A model generated the notes under the pieces. It had not been told where the DNA came from. It ran no database searches and was given only the letters and a program-made list of their open reading frames with translations. This document shows positions 22,466 to 35,469 of a stretch of DNA of 64,000 bases, piece by piece. This stretch comes from Maylandia zebra. Lineage: Eukaryota > Chordata > Actinopteri > Cichliformes > Cichlidae. Location of the stretch: contig NC_135183.1 in the NCBI RefSeq assembly GCF_041146795.1, positions 15,621,840 through 15,685,839 on the forward strand, read 5' to 3'. Numbering within the stretch: position 1 is the first letter of the stretch; every line of letters starts with the position of its first letter. The position numbers and the translations under genes were made by a program.

Positions 22466-24526
22466 ATTGAATCGCACTTTTCATAACTGTCCACATTTCT
22501 GTGGACTTACACAAGGGCCATGTATCATAAACCAAGACTGTGCGGATTGCTATAGTAACCAGGTGATTTACATTGTGCAGCTGGGTTTTCTACATTGCAA
22601 AGGTCTGTCTGTTTTTACTGGGATACATTGCCATGGTAGGTTTTTCTACAAACATATCACTCTTCCTGAGAGATCCCTTGGTTCTCAGTGTGCAGGTAGG
22701 AGGGTCTAAAATGTTTCAGTAGTGTTTAAATCTGTCTATCCTTGATTATTCTGAGATGCAACTTTATTCCTTGACTGGACTGTTCCCTGTAAACTGCAAA
22801 AAATGTTCCCATTCTTCTAATAAGCATCAATATGTGATTCAGGACAGGACGCCAATCTGTTGATTATTTGTGGACTTTGTGGAATTTCCTGTGATCTGAA
22901 GGTGACAGTTTGGGCTTTTTTCCTCGCAAAGTGGTGACACATCTGAATAACTTCTACTTATGTACAAATGTTTGAAATGATGACCTTGGAATGTGTAGTT
23001 GTTCAAAAATGGGTCTAACTTGTGTAAATATAAATTCTCCTCAAATCTTCACTGAATTCCTCAGACTTCCCCATTGTTTTAAATACTGGTTCTTTTAAAA
23101 AAAAAAAAACATTTTTATGATGGCAAAAAGAACTAGTTGTTGTTGTTCGTCATGATCACTAACGAAAATAGGCTTTGGCTTTGTTAAGTAAAAGACACAT
23201 TAGAACTTCCAACACCGCTTACTACAAAATGTAAATGATTTCGGTTTTTAAAAGATGTGTGTTGTACAATCGTTCCACCACGCGCAACAAATCGCTCAAA
23301 GAATTCAAAGCCCCAAATGACCATGAAATCCATGTCACGGTGAGTGTATGTAATTTAACCCTAACTGTGAGTCAATTCAGATAACGAAAGCATGCCCCGA
23401 GTATGTGGTTAGTTTCAAAGTATACCACGAAAATAATGTGTAGCTGTGTTCTAATCATTGTAAAGAGCTAGACTACATGTTTAGAATAAAAACAGATCAA
23501 AGGAACAGGAGAAAAGAGACAAAAGATTCTCTCAGTTTATAAAGGCAACAATAATTCACACGTGATCATTTAAAAGCAAAAACATTCAGTCAGGTAGCTT
23601 CATTTCTTGTTTTTTCGAGCCTTGTCTCTTTCTGCTTTGAAAACTTTATTTCTCAATCACAGCAGCTCGTTCATTCAGAAGCAGTCAAATACGTATCGTA
23701 TAGCTGATGTTTTTTGCTCAGCTAAGAACTCTGCCTCCGTGTGGACTGGAAAACTCAGCAGCAACTCAGATTCATTCCCAACCGCACATGCTAGTATCAA
23801 TAAAGACGGATAAATCCAAAAGAGTTGGGGTAAACTGAGCTCAGTTCATACTACAGAGAGGAGAGATTCATTTTTTGTGTCTGTTAGGACACTAAGCAAC
23901 ACAGATGAGTAAAATGATGATGAGAGAGAATGAGAATAAAACTCAGACTGACCTTTTTCTACACAGTTATATAATTACAAAATGCACTGTATTTCTACCC
24001 TGGGATTAAATTAAAACTTCCAGACACTGACAGCAGTTAGGCTATATAACACAGATTTCCCACATATTCATGAACCGGAGGGGGCCATGATTTCTCTCTT
24101 TCCTGTACTCAGCCTCCCAGTGAGCTCTGAGGTCTTGACAGGGCAGATGTTAGCACACCAGTAATGCTAAAATGTGTGAAAGTTAAGCATGTGCAGGACA
24201 GTGAAGCTGTCTTGGTGGTCAGTCAGAGGTTCCTATACTCCGAGTCACTCACCTACTCGCTTTTTTGGCAAACAACATCACAGTATGTCTGTGTTTTAGA
24301 GGTCAGACAGAGTTTGAGCTCTGCTTTGTACTGGAATTGACTCCGTTAACATTTGTCAGTGTAGTTTTGCAGAAGGAAAATCCTTTCACACAGAAAAGTA
24401 CTTCTGTGCCTTTTTTGGTACATCCCAATAATGGCCTCCTGTTAGTCCATAAACAAGAAAGGCTGAGCTGTAAACCACTGGGTCACACACATATTTTGCT
24501 CTGTCTTCCAGGATTGCTTTCTTCCT
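22466..24526. other. Intergenic sequence and probable LRRC24 3'UTR
   Basis: No gene recognised. The right part (about 23.6-24.5 kb) is likely the LRRC24 3'UTR on the minus strand. The open frames at 23607-23813 and 24265-24564 show no domain. Confidence 0.4.
23645..23650 (-). promoter_or_regulatory. Candidate LRRC24 poly(A) signal
   Basis: AATAAA on the minus strand, about 880 nt after the LRRC24 stop codon. It is the first clear hexamer noticed downstream, so the 3'UTR probably occupies about 23.6-24.5 kb. Confidence 0.35.
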
Positions 24527-27500
24527 TTAGCAGTGAATCTCATAAGCAATGGGAGAGTCTATGAAGAGGCCTGTGTGGTTGAGAAACATTCCTTCTGCCT
24601 CTAATGTGATCACGGGCTCTGCCTCCCCTCCTTCCCCTGCCATTCTCCTCATGGTCCGTATGTCACCATCCTGCTGCTGCTGCTGCTTGTCAGGGGCCAG
24701 AGTGGGGCTCATGGTCTGGCCAGGGCCCGAGGAGAGGGTGTGGCTGGAGGTATCGGATGGTGCTGAACAGCCCAGGTTAGTGGTGGACACAGCTGTTGGC
24801 GGAGCAGGAGGAAGCACAGGCTTGGCCCTGTTGAGGACATACATTTCATGGCCACGCTCATCACGATACTCCTCCAGCTGGGCGAAGGTAGTGGGGCCAT
24901 CAGAGTAGTCATTCACATACAAGATGCTCTCCTCCTGTGAATTCAAATTCACCTTCATTAATATGACAATGTAAACGACAAAAAAAAAAACACCTTACAA
25001 TATAAAGCGCCTAGAGGTGACTTTAATTGAATTGAATTAAATTGAATTCAAACAGGCGTTACATGTAGGGACCACAGCCTATCCCGTGCTCAGGTGACCA
25101 CAGAGAGACAGACCATCATTCACACCAACAGGTAATTTAGAGCATTTGGACTGTGGAAGGAGTCTTCACATAGAGAGCCCACACTGGCAAAAGAAGGTGG
25201 TGCAAATCCAAGACCCTCAGTGATAAACACTGCAGCGCTGCCCCCATTTAATTGATTTCATTTTCTTTCCTTTTATTGGATTCTTACTGAATTCCCAGTG
25301 CCCTGCAAAAGTCTTGAGTCACCCCTCTTTTTATATATTTTACAAGAAAACTCAACACCAAGCTCTTCATCAGACTATCAGTGACTGATAGAGTTGCATT
25401 GTATTTTCCTGTCCAGGTATTCTGGCACTGTGTTTCTGATTATCATCTGGCAGAAAAATAAAGTTGTTGCCAATCAGACTCTTTCTGATGATATTGCTTG
25501 GTCAATCAAAATTCTACAATACTTCTCTGTGCTAAAGATTTCATCAATTTTGACAAAATATCCAACACTAGTGGCTGAAATGCAGTCCCAAACCTTGACA
25601 GAGCCTCCACTGTGTTTTACAAATGGCTGTACACATCAAACTCCTGACCTCCTCGATATATATATTGATATTTGAATCAACAATTTGGATTCATCACTCC
25701 ATCAGATTTGTTGCCAATGATTCTTAGTTCAGGTCTTGTGTAACACACCTCAGTCTTTCCTTCCTTAAAAATGGCTTCTTGACAACGACTAAGATTGTTT
25801 CTGATAAGGCTTTACAACAGAGGGTCTAGATACATTACTTAGGTCCTGTGTCAGGTCTTTGCTGGATTTTTCCCCTTTATCTTGAAGACATAAACTTTTA
25901 GATATTGTTCATCCTCATCTTACAGATAGTTTCTTCAGTTTTTTAAGGATAGACTGCAAACCACGCTGGGATATGCAAGATTTAGGCTAATAGCTCTTTA
26001 GAAGTTGCTAGCACAAAAATACTAATTTATACTTGTCAAATTGAGTTATGTGTGGCATTACTTGGTAGATTCAACTAAAGAGTGACAAAAATACATGTGT
26101 GTTTTTGCCACAGGCTGCTGGTAAGGGGTCTAATATACATGTTAGGTTCCCTGTATGTTTGAGTGATTCACAGGTCAGTGGTAAGTAGTTTTGACTAATA
26201 ACATTATCTGAAAATGATCACATACAAGAACTAGACTGAAAATTATCTGCCAGTGGCTGAAGAAAAACTTTAAACTACTTTCAGATGGTGAATGGTGAAT
26301 GGCCTGTATTTATATAGTGCTTTACTAGTCCCTAAGGACCCCAAAGCGCTTTACATATCCAGTCATCCACCCATTCACACACTGGTGATGGCAAGCTACA
26401 TTGTAGCCACAGCCACCCTGGGGCGCACTGACAGAGGCGAGGCTGCCGGACACTGGCGCCACCGGGCCCTCTGACCACCACCAGTAGACAACGGGTGAAG
26501 TGTCTTGCCCAAGGACACAACGACCGAGACTGTCCAAGCAGGGGCTCGAACCGGCAACCTTCCGATTACAAGGCGAACGCCCAACTCTTGAGCCACGATC
26601 TCCACGATGGATTGGAGAACTATTGCTCAAGACCTCTTTAAAAAATTACAAGTCTTACTCCTCCATCCATCTCTTTTCTTCCACTAGTCCTGGGCCAGGT
26701 CATTGGTGGAGTAGCTTAAACAAGGATGCCCAGACCTCCCTCTCTCAGCCAACTTCTCATGCTTATCTGGGAGAACACTGAGACAATCCCAGGCCACCCA
26801 AAAGATCTAATCTCTCTAGCATGTCCTGGGTTTGCTCCAGGGCTGCCTTCTGGTAGGACATGCCTAAAACACCTCATGCAGGAGGTGCCCAGGAGGCATG
26901 TCCGAATCACCTCATCTGGCTCCTTTCAATGTGAGTAGTAGCTGTAAACTGAGCCAGTCTTAGATAACTGAACTCCTCACTAAATCTCTAAGTGAGATAG
27001 CCACCCAGTGGGGAAAGCTCATTTCTGCCACTAGCCTCTATGATCTCATTCTTTCGGTCACTACCCAGAACTCATGATAACAGGAGAGAGTAGGGACATA
27101 AATCAAGAGCTTTTCTTTAATGCTCAGCTGTCTTTACCACAATGGACCAGTCCAGCATCTGCATCACTGCAACTGTAGCCCCAACCCATCTGTTAATCTC
27201 TCACTTTCTTCTCGCCTCATTCACTAACAAGATCCCAAGATACTTAAACTTGGTTGGTGGCACTCTCACCTGGTGTTTGCTCTTTCTGTGGTACACTATC
27301 ACTTCTTGTGTTTTGTGTAGCTAGCCCATTTAATTTAAACTCTTGGAAAACATATTTTTTCATAGTGTAATATGAAGATGATTTTTGTAGTGCAGATGAT
27401 TCATAATATCCATCTGCTTTATCCAAAGCAAACTCTGTTAAACCACCTGCTAATTATATTTACAGTATTTAGTCATTGTGTCTGTAGGGATTTGCTAGCT

Positions 27501-30500
27501 TAGCTTAGCTCATAGCTAACTTGCTATAAGCACAGCATCTTCACCCGTCCATCTTGCACCTTCTTGCTCCATGTGCAAGAGGTTTAGTTACTCCTCGGCC
27601 TCCCCTATTAATAATGGTTCTTGTAATAAATGTAGCCTGTTTTCAGCTCTGTAGGCCAGGATTCCTGAATTGGAGTTGGGATCATGAAGCAGACTTGCTG
27701 TCTACATCTCTCTGCAGCCTGTCTCCTTCTGTCATCCCCTAAACTCCATCCCCTTAGAGACTGCAGTTGCTCCCAGACCACCAAAAACAAACCAAATTTT
27801 TTTTTAGCAAAAATGATTTAAAAACATTAAAAAAAAAAATCACAAAGAAAGAACAATATAGCACCAAAGAGTAAAACTGTGGATTCTTAAACTTTAGTCC
27901 CTGTTAGTAAAAGATTTAATAATTGATCAACACTGAAAATGGCATCTCACTAATTTAGAAGATTTTCATTTAGCCTGGAAAAAAAAGATTGTTGCTCTAT
28001 TTAAAATAAAGCTCTCCATAAAGCTAGAAAGTCTTACTATTCATCCTTGTAGCCAGAGAGTCTGTCGAGCCAAGCATTTCACCAGTCGTTACTTCACATT
28101 TCTTGACAAATAAAAATTTGACTATTTAGAGAAAAAATATTCATAACCATCTGACTGATGTATCATTATGTACTTCTTCCAATTCTATTGATAATTTAGC
28201 CTCTCTATCTATTAGCCTCTGAATTGATTTTTCTGAGTTAATTCCAGTAATTACTTCCTCCAAATCATAAACATGTCCATTAGGCCCCTACATCTTACAA
28301 GAGTGCTCAAAGAAGTCCTTTGAGAAGTCTATTAATGCTTCAATTTAAACTATGATCTATATATCCCTATTACTGGGCTATGTACCGAGCCATGTATCAG
28401 AAGCCTTTAAACTGGCAGTGATTAAGCCATTACTTAAAAAGCAATCACTTGCTGTTTTAGCTAATTATTTCAGGGGCACCACCAATGGCTGGCCAAAATT
28501 TGCAGGACCCCCAGTGGACCCCCTGGCATATGTTGGTAATAATTTTAATAAACATGAGTACAAGAGAAGACACTCTACAGTGAGTTGAAACATTAATGTG
28601 TTATTTATTCCTGCATATACAATTTTTGTCATTCGTATTGTATTCGTATTTCGTATTCTATGCAGATGACACCCAACTTTATCCATGAAGCCAGATGCAT
28701 CAATTAACTAAACTACAGGACTGTCTTAAAGACATAAAGACCTGGATGACCTCCAATTTCCTGCTTCTAAATTCAGATGAAACTGGGGTTATTGAACTTG
28801 TAAAATTGTATTGTAAAATCTTAGAAATATGGTGTCTAACGTATGCTTACCCTGGACAGAGATGGCAGAAGCACAGGCTTTCTCTACTTAATGCAACTAT
28901 CTATACTTCTACTTAAAAGCTACTTTTACTTTCGTACTTGAAGTACATTTTAAAGCCTGTACTTTTTCAGTTTTATTTGAGTAAGGAAGTTTCTTCAGTA
29001 CTTCAACTTTTCTCTAAATCTAACCTTTCTCCTTCTCCTTTCCTGTCTGTCGTCCAACATCAAGTGAAGTTATCTGGCACCGTTTTCTCTCCTTTAGCTA
29101 GCAGACACAGTGCAACAAACTGCACACAGTTTGTGTGCTTGCTGATGTTTGTTGAGCTGATAGAAACATTGAACTTCAAATTACCCGTTTCTTAAAAATA
29201 GCACTCTTTTCATGCTTCCTCCTCTTGTGTAGAGATAGCTAGATTCTAAAGTACCGCAACCACAACTTACGGAAACCTGCACCTCTTCCGGCCCATTTTA
29301 ACTCGGATTATAAATGCTATAGATGATACAGTTGAACCTAAAATAATGAGTTTGTTTTGAAAATGTAAGGAGTAAAAAGTACAGATATTTGTTTAAACAT
29401 GAAGGGAGTAAAAGTAAAAAGTTATCAGAATACAGAGTAGTTGTACTTTCCTCAAGTAATGTGTGGAGGAGGTGTGATCCCTGGCTCAGCTGTGAGCCAG
29501 TCTTTATATAGTGATACCTGAAAATTCTAAGTACAGTAACAAAGTACTTGTACTTCATTACTTCCCATCTTTTAATCTAAATGGGATTACACTGGCCTCC
29601 AGTAACTGTGTGAGGAATCTTGGAGTCATTTTTGACCAGGATATTACACAAATATGTAGGACTGATTTCTTCCATTTGTGCAATGTCTTTAAAATTAGAA
29701 ACATCCTTTGTTGAGTGATGCTGAACTTGTTGATGCATTTATTACTTCTAGACTGGATTATTGTAATTCGTTATTATCAGGATGTCCTAAAAACTCCCCA
29801 AAAAGCCTTCAGTTAAATGCTGCACTGAGAGCACTGGGACTATATTTCTCTCATATTGGCTTTTCTTCATTGTCTCCATGTAAAATCCAGAATCAAAGTT
29901 AAAATCCTTTTCCATACAAGGTCTTGAACACATAAGGTCAAGCCCTACACTTGACTCTTAGACTCCTCGGTTAATTGTGGGATATTTAAAAGTAGGATAG
30001 TAATTGGTGACAAAGGGCAGCCCTGGTGGAGTCCAGCATGCACCATGAACAAGTCGGACTTGCAATGTAAACCAAGCTACTGTAATAGCAATAGGACAGA
30101 CACACCATGGTCCCAAAGCATACCCCAGAGGATACTCCGAGGGATGTGGAAAAGTTTCCTCCACAGTCCACAGAACACATGTAGACTGTTGAGCAAACCT
30201 AAATACATAAAACCGCATCTACATCATCAGGTTGTGTGTATCTCTATTGTTATATGACTGCTGCAGATTTGTTTGATCACACATAACAAATTTTAAAGTT
30301 ATAACAAGAACAGTTATTTTTAACCAGATACACTGATCGTAACATAAGCTCATAAAACATATCTTGACACATGTGGTCATAAGGTACCATTTGTGCCAAA
30401 AATTTGTTAACATGAACGCTGTTTACATGGACAATACATTTGTCTGTATTTGCGACATCGCACTTTACTTCAGTTGTAACAAAACTCTTTCGACAAACAG

Positions 30501-33500
30501 ATGGTCCATGTAAAATGCTCACCTGACAAAACATTTGTGTGTGTCAGTGCAGTTTTACTTCTGTCATCTTGTTGTGCTTCCTCTGATTTTGTTGTGTTAC
30601 ACTGACACAGACAAATAATTGAAAATTCATTCATAAATTCCTATCTACTATGAGGATAAATGCCTTTATTCTACTTTTAAATATGCCAATCACATTTGTA
30701 GTATTGAACATATATGCACCTTTTCAGCCCCATCAGCCTCTTTGTCCCGTTGGTGATGTCGACTGTAGATCATGGCGACTAGCAGCAGAGCAGTCAAAGT
30801 CAGCAGTGAGATGCCCACAGCAATGGCAGTCTGAGTGGCAGCTCCCAGAGCACTGAAGGCCATGCTGCCCAGAGCATACAGGGGTTCCCGGCTTACATCT
30901 GAGCCCAAAGCAGGACCGTGGCTCCTCAGTCGAGGCCAGGCAGGTGAGTACGGTAGAGACACCTGGGACCATGAAGCCCAGATGGAGGAAGAAGATGAGG
31001 AGGATGTTGATGAGTTGATGGCAAGTTGAAAGGTGACTCTAGCCACACCTCCTGCGTTCCATGCTTCACATTCATAGAAGCCTGCATGAGCCACAGTTAC
31101 ATTACTGAGAAACAACATGCCACTGCCAGTGTCGGGGTCAAAGAGTTCGCCATTAGTCTTCTGGAGACTGACTCTGCCTTCCTGCGAGGGCTCCTCTGCT
31201 CCTCCCATTCCACCTCCACCTGCATCCAACTCCTGAACCAGGCCTCTGGGAGAAAGGACTACTTTACCCTGGGAAGCTTTCCTCCAGGTCACCTGCAAAA
31301 GGTATTGACATTTCTTTCTTCAGTGGTCTTACAAAGGATAAACCATCACAGTACAAAAAGAAAAACAGATACTACTGTTACAGTACTGTCAACCTGAACT
31401 GGAGTATGTAACTGATGATTCATTCAAGATGTTTTAAATAAATGAAAAAAGGAGGAAAATTGAAGTAACCACTTTAGCTGACCACACTGATTGCATGCAG
31501 TGTATTTGGAACAGTCAAAGAAGACCAGTGCAAACAAATTCACTCATTTGATAGGCAGGACTTATGGCAAATGGTGGGGAAAACAAAATAATTTAAAAGA
31601 ATATTAAAACTTTAATTACCACTTTATTTCACTTTAATTATCATTACCTGTGGCCGAGGATAACCAGTGGCATGGCACGACACCCTGAGGCTCTCTCCCA
31701 GATGCACTGCAAGCCTCTTGGGCTCCAGCTGCACCAAGGGAGGGATACAGACCAAGCTGTTGAGAGGAACCTCCACCAAGCTCAGATGGGACAGGCGTGG
31801 TGGCTCGATGCAAACTAGTCGACGTTCTGCAGAGCTAAGCAGACGCTGACCCTCTTCATCAATCCAGGTCCTCAGCCAGTGCAACGCACAGTCACAGCGC
31901 CATGGATTATCTGCAGCATAGCACAAGACGGAAGCCACTTAATGTTCTGCCCTAAAGAGTCATGATGATTACCATATTACTAGGCTCTACATGAGTAGCT
32001 ATCTGTAACTCAGTGAACAGATGTTATTATGCGTGAAACTGTATAAAAAACCCCAACAAAAAACCCAAAACACAACATGGGTTCCAATGTCATCAGTAAA
32101 GGAGCCTCACCTGTGATACGCAGGACCTGCAGGCTCACTAGAGGTCGCAGTGTTGCAGGGCCAATTGTGTGGAGGTTATTCCTACTCAGGTCCAGCAGAG
32201 CCAGAGAAGTCAAACCAACTAAAGCCTGGTCGGCTAACGTCTCTATACTATTATGCTGTAAGTGGAGCTCCTGCAGACGCTGAGACATCAAGAGAATGAT
32301 GTACATTATCTATGAAGCTTCATATAGGGCTCAGCAAAGCTGCTGTGTTGAACAGGAAAGTGAGACTGTACCGGTAGGCCACGGAAGGTGTAGTCCAGCA
32401 GCCGTGTGATGTCGTTTCGTGCCAGGTACAGAATGCGTAGATGTTCGAGTCCCTGAAACATGTCAGCTGTCACCAAATGGATGCGGTTTCCATTCAGTGC
32501 TAGCTCCAATAACTGACCGAGGCTCTGGAAAGAGCCAGGCTCCACGGCTGAGATGGTGTTGTTCTAGAGGAAGAGGGACATGAAAAGAAAACTAGAAAAA
32601 TGTCTGCTTCTGGTTAATCTCCTGGAACTACCACTACTATGATGTCATTTGGTTTTATGAAAATTTATGTTTTATTGTAAAATGTACCTATTTTGATTGT
32701 AAGCCCAACAAGGGACTATTGTTGAAAATTAGCAATAGCTATAAACTTATGTGCATTACATCAGTTTCATGTTTTGTACTTGAACTATGTTAAACTGCAC
32801 TGTCCCTTTTAAATAAATAAATTTAAATTCCAAATACTTCTGATGATGCCTTTGAAACACATTTTCTGTCTTCTCTGTTGTGATCCTTTTATTTTGGAGC
32901 AGTCTAACATTTGACAGTGTTTTTGGCACAAGGAGGAGAGTGACTCAATTCACAATTTCACTGTTTCAAAAAATACGTACAATAGATTCATAAGAGGTAA
33001 CGCCAGTGATTTTCTTAATGTCTGTTTGCTGGAGTAAGGAAAGTGTTACTATACATGTTCTCAGCTTTGGTTGGAGATGATGACCACAGAGTTGAAAATT
33101 AAACATTTCTGGCGGTGTGGAGTCAGAAAGAGGTAAGTTCATTAGATGTCTACAACTACTTATCTCTGCTGCAGGCTAGCAGCTCATGGTGACAGTAGTG
33201 CCCTCTAATTTAATATACCTCAAACTCTGAAGTGGTTGCAGGTGCACTGCTGGGTTTTAAAAACAATGAAAACTGTAATGTAATTTGAGTATAAATAGAA
33301 GGCCATGTATTTGATAGACATCTGCCTTTGGAGCCAATTTTGGCCTATATGGGTTTTTGCCATGACTGGCAATGTATTTTGAAAAGTCTAGTTTTTATTT
33401 TTATTTCAGTTAACCAAAATTTCAACCCACTTTAATTTAGTTTTAGTTAGCAATAACAACCTTTTGCTGCAGCCTTACAAGACATCGACCCTGCTGTATT

Positions 33501-35026
33501 CTTAAACCTGCTCAGTGAAATCCTTCCTCTGTTGCATTAAAACATTTTGGAGGGTAATACTTCGCTATAATTTGATACTACTGAGTGAAGTAAACACAGC
33601 GTATACCATTGCTAGAATGTATACAAATCCATACTTAGTATAAACTGTGATGTAGTCAACAGATTAAAACTGAAGGCTAAAGAGTCTTAGTGTAAGTGTT
33701 TAAGAGTGTATGTGCATTTATTACCTGCAGGTACAAATAGTGCAGGTGCTTCAGCATGGTGAGGTCCTGTCGACGGATCTGACCAATCACATTGTCCTGG
33801 AGAAAGATGGTCTGGATGGAGAGATGAGCAGGGACAAAAGAGGAGTTTTAGTCACTATTGTCTTAAAACATTTGATACATTGTGATTAATGCTCTGATCA
33901 ATCTATCTCTATTAATAGGCTCAAATCTTCATTTTATCTCAAAATGTCTTCAAAGAGTAGCTGTAAAGCAGCTAATTGGGCATGTGCAGAGATATTGTTT
34001 ATTTGAAGAGCTCCATCTATTTAACAGTCTGCAGTTTGTTCATGTTTTCCACAGGGTTCTGTGCTAGGACCAATTTTATTTGGATTGGATCAACTGGTCC
34101 CTAAATGCAACTGACACCCCTTTCTCAACGAGAAGTCTGGGCTTGGGTGAGCCTGAGTGCTGAAGATATCTACCTATTCGGAACCATGGTAACAGGGTTC
34201 TGGCGGATCGGAGCTGGCTTGGCCCTGACTTATCGAAGAATTAAGGAAGCGGAACCGGCTGTTCAAACCCCCACAAGGCTGCCCGCTGGGATTGGAACGA
34301 TGGGAGAGGCGTGAGTTTCTCAAAATGGGCCCATTGAGTCAGCATGGATAAGATCTTGGAAAGGCTACGGCTGCTGTGAATACTCAGAATAAGATCTCTG
34401 ACTGCAGACTGGATACATCTCGGAAGGACTAGCTCGGAATAACATCTCTGGGCACAAATTGGATGACATCTCGAGGAGGCACACTGCCGTGAGTTCTCAG
34501 AAATCGGCTCCTTGAGCACAAGAAATGACAACATCACAGAACGCAGGTATGGCGAAGCTCGCGGCTCTCCAATGGGAGATTGAGAGACCAGTGTTGGACT
34601 GTAGAACTGCTTTGAAATTCATATGAGCTGATCGCACTAAAGTAAAAAGCACCATCACTTCATGCGGATATACTTATTCCTAACAATCTTAGAAACACTG
34701 TGTGTATCCATATTCTCACGCTGGATAGCATTACTTTGTCCTCCAGTAACACTGTGCGGAATCTTGGCGACTTTTAATGCTCACATTAAACAAATATATA
34801 GGACTACTTTCTTGCATTTGAATTAAATTGAATCTTCTTAGGGCATCGATCCTACCTGTATGGTTAAAGGGATGTATTTGGGGATGTCCCTCAGTCCTGT
34901 GGAGCCACACTCCACAGTGAGGCTGTAGCAGCGACAGCCCACAGGGCAGGAAGGAGAGGCTCGTAGAGGAGTGGAGTGTAGAGACAGGAGGAGCGTGGAG
35001 AGAAGAAGCACCAAAAACACAGCCAT
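24527..35026 (-). CDS. lrrc24: LRRC24, leucine-rich repeat and Ig-domain membrane protein
   Basis: A single-pass cell-surface protein of the neuronal LRR-Ig type. Exons on the minus strand: 35026-34856, 33811-33725, 32563-32372, 32279-32111, 31910-31648, 31292-30720, 24934-24527 (stop included); total 1863 nt, 620 aa, phase-consistent. Order: signal peptide about 1-24 (MAVFLVLLLSTLLLSLHS), LRRNT cysteines at CPVGCRC, about six LRRs (for example LQELHLQHNSIETLADQAL), LRRCT from NPWRCDCALHW at about 208, an Ig domain with cysteines in RVSCHATG and FYECEAWN, a Ser-rich linker, a membrane span about 447-470 (AIAVGISLLTLTALLLVAMI), and a cytoplasmic tail with YVNDYSDGPTTFAQLEE ending YEIHC. The tail and terminal YEIHC match LRRC24 as remembered. 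It is longer than the human protein (513 aa), mainly in the Ig region and tail. Intron 6 (5.8 kb) is full of repeats. Confidence 0.92.
24990..25060 (+). mobile_element. L2-type LINE 3' tail in LRRC24 intron 6
   Basis: CACCTTACAATATAAAGCGC followed by repeated TTGAATTGAATTAAATTG. The sequence to 25200 resembles the unclassified repeat at 2380-2620. Confidence 0.55.
25299..25960. mobile_element. Decayed Tc1/mariner-like element
   Basis: Starts with CCCTGCAAAAGTCTTGAGTC, a terminal sequence typical of fish Tc1-like elements. The interior contains antisense phrases like ATTTGGATTCATCACTCCAT and ACTTGACAGAGCC-like text that match the DDE transposase region of such elements in reverse. It is heavily mutated and the right terminal repeat was not found. 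A second head is at 59489-59530. Confidence 0.55.
26292..26606 (-). mobile_element. tRNA-headed SINE, second family, copy 2
   Basis: Highly similar to the copy at 19320-19625. The head is at the high-coordinate end (GTGGCTCAAGAGTTGGGCGT), and the tail at the low end contains AAAGCGCTTTGGGGTCCTTA. The open frame 26325-26630 is SINE sequence. Confidence 0.75.
26636..27300 (-). mobile_element. LINE reverse-transcriptase C-terminal fragment
   Basis: On the minus strand it reads PPTKFKYLGILLVNE, the FKYLG block of LINE reverse transcriptases, followed downstream by counterparts of the conserved 3' region (GAGGTGTTTTAGGCATGTCC, CAGCCCTGGAGCAAACCCAG). Decayed. Confidence 0.55.
27470..29990 (+). mobile_element. 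L2-type LINE, interrupted copy (ORF1 start through reverse transcriptase)
   Basis: Pieces in L2 order: Cys-rich ORF1 start (27541-27790), ORF2 pieces (27940-28480, with AFKLAVIKPLLKK), QLTKLQDCLKDIKTWMTSNF and LLLNSDET (28690-28790), then after an insertion NGITLASSNCVRNLGVIFDQ (29579-29640), FITSRLDYCNSLLSGCP (29738-29790) and a decayed end. Two interruptions are seen: 28468-28645 and 28857-29572. It lies in LRRC24 intron 6, antisense. Confidence 0.7.
28857..29572. mobile_element. Non-autonomous element nested in the L2 copy
   Basis: Begins ACAGAGATGGCAGAAGCA and ends AAGTACTTGTACTTCATTAC then TTCCCATCTT. L2 sequence stops at CTTACCCTGG before it and resumes at ATCTAAATGGGATTACACTGG after it. 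Possible 8-bp target duplication TTACCCTG / TTAATCTA, imperfect. Related to 16728-17830. Confidence 0.45.
29999..30190 (-). mobile_element. LINE reverse-transcriptase fragment
   Basis: Antisense phrases GACAAAGGGCAGCCCTGGTG, GCACCATGAACAAGTCGGAC and CCTCCACAGTCCACAGAACA correspond to the fish LINE region coding for FVDLEKAFDR...LRQGCPLS. Likely the same family as 26636-27300. Confidence 0.55.
32580..33720. other. LRRC24 intron 2, nothing recognised
   Basis: AT-rich intron between the exons at 32372-32563 and 33725-33811. No transposon or RNA gene recognised. Confidence 0.45.
33880..34100 (+). mobile_element. L2 ORF2 fragment in LRRC24 intron 1
   Basis: Contains the counterpart of TAANWACAEILFI and a GSVLGPILF-like stretch (GGGTTCTGTGCTAGGACCAA). 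An unrelated segment follows at 34105-34620, and L2 resumes at about 34660-34825 (CTGGATAGCATTACTTTGTC). Confidence 0.6.
34105..34620. other. Unexplained segment between two L2 pieces
   Basis: About 510 bp, more GC-rich than its surroundings, separates L2 fragments. One 69-codon plus-strand frame starting at 34105 has a hydrophobic stretch FWRIGAGLALTYRRIKEAE. The second half repeats short motifs such as AATAAGATCTCTG, ATACATCTCGGAAGGA and GATGACATCTCGAGGA. No family is recognised. It may be part of another retroelement or the 5' region of a LINE. Confidence 0.4.
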
Positions 35027-35469
35027 CACGTCAAGAGATAAAACTGAGAAAGGTGAGAACACAGAATGAGTCATGATCAGCATTCTTCTGACTTGTTTTG
35101 AGGCCGAACAAAAATATGTAAAATGGTCAGTGAGGAGGAATTCCCTCCTACACAAATTAGCCTGAAAATAATACTGTAACAACAAACAATTTTTCAAATC
35201 AGCTTGAGCCATACAATCCAATGGATACATCCTAGGATTCTGTCAAAGGTCTCATTGGCATATTGTTTTTGTGACATTTCAGACTCCGAACAATTCCTAT
35301 TTATTAAAACTGAACAAGAACAAAGCCAAAATGCAAAAGCAGCATGTAGTATCCCATTTGATTTAGTGGTTTGTGGAACCACATTTTGTGGCAACTTGAA
35401 GTCTCTCACAGTATTGTGGATCAATTTTGGCTCACTGTTCTTTATAATGTTGCTCAGAAAGTTCCTGCC

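Noticed and set aside
24549-24908. 119-codon plus-strand frame
   Set aside because: Antisense shadow of the last LRRC24 exon, whose minus-strand product ends in the conserved YEIHC.
25394-25675. 93-codon plus-strand frame
   Set aside because: It lies in the antisense interior of a decayed Tc1-like element.
26325-26630. Minus-strand frames of 62-101 codons, also at 19344-19691
   Set aside because: They lie inside copies of a tRNA-headed SINE and give near-identical peptides at both loci.
30835-31397. Plus-strand frames opposite LRRC24 exon 6
   Set aside because: Antisense shadows of the Ig/transmembrane exon.
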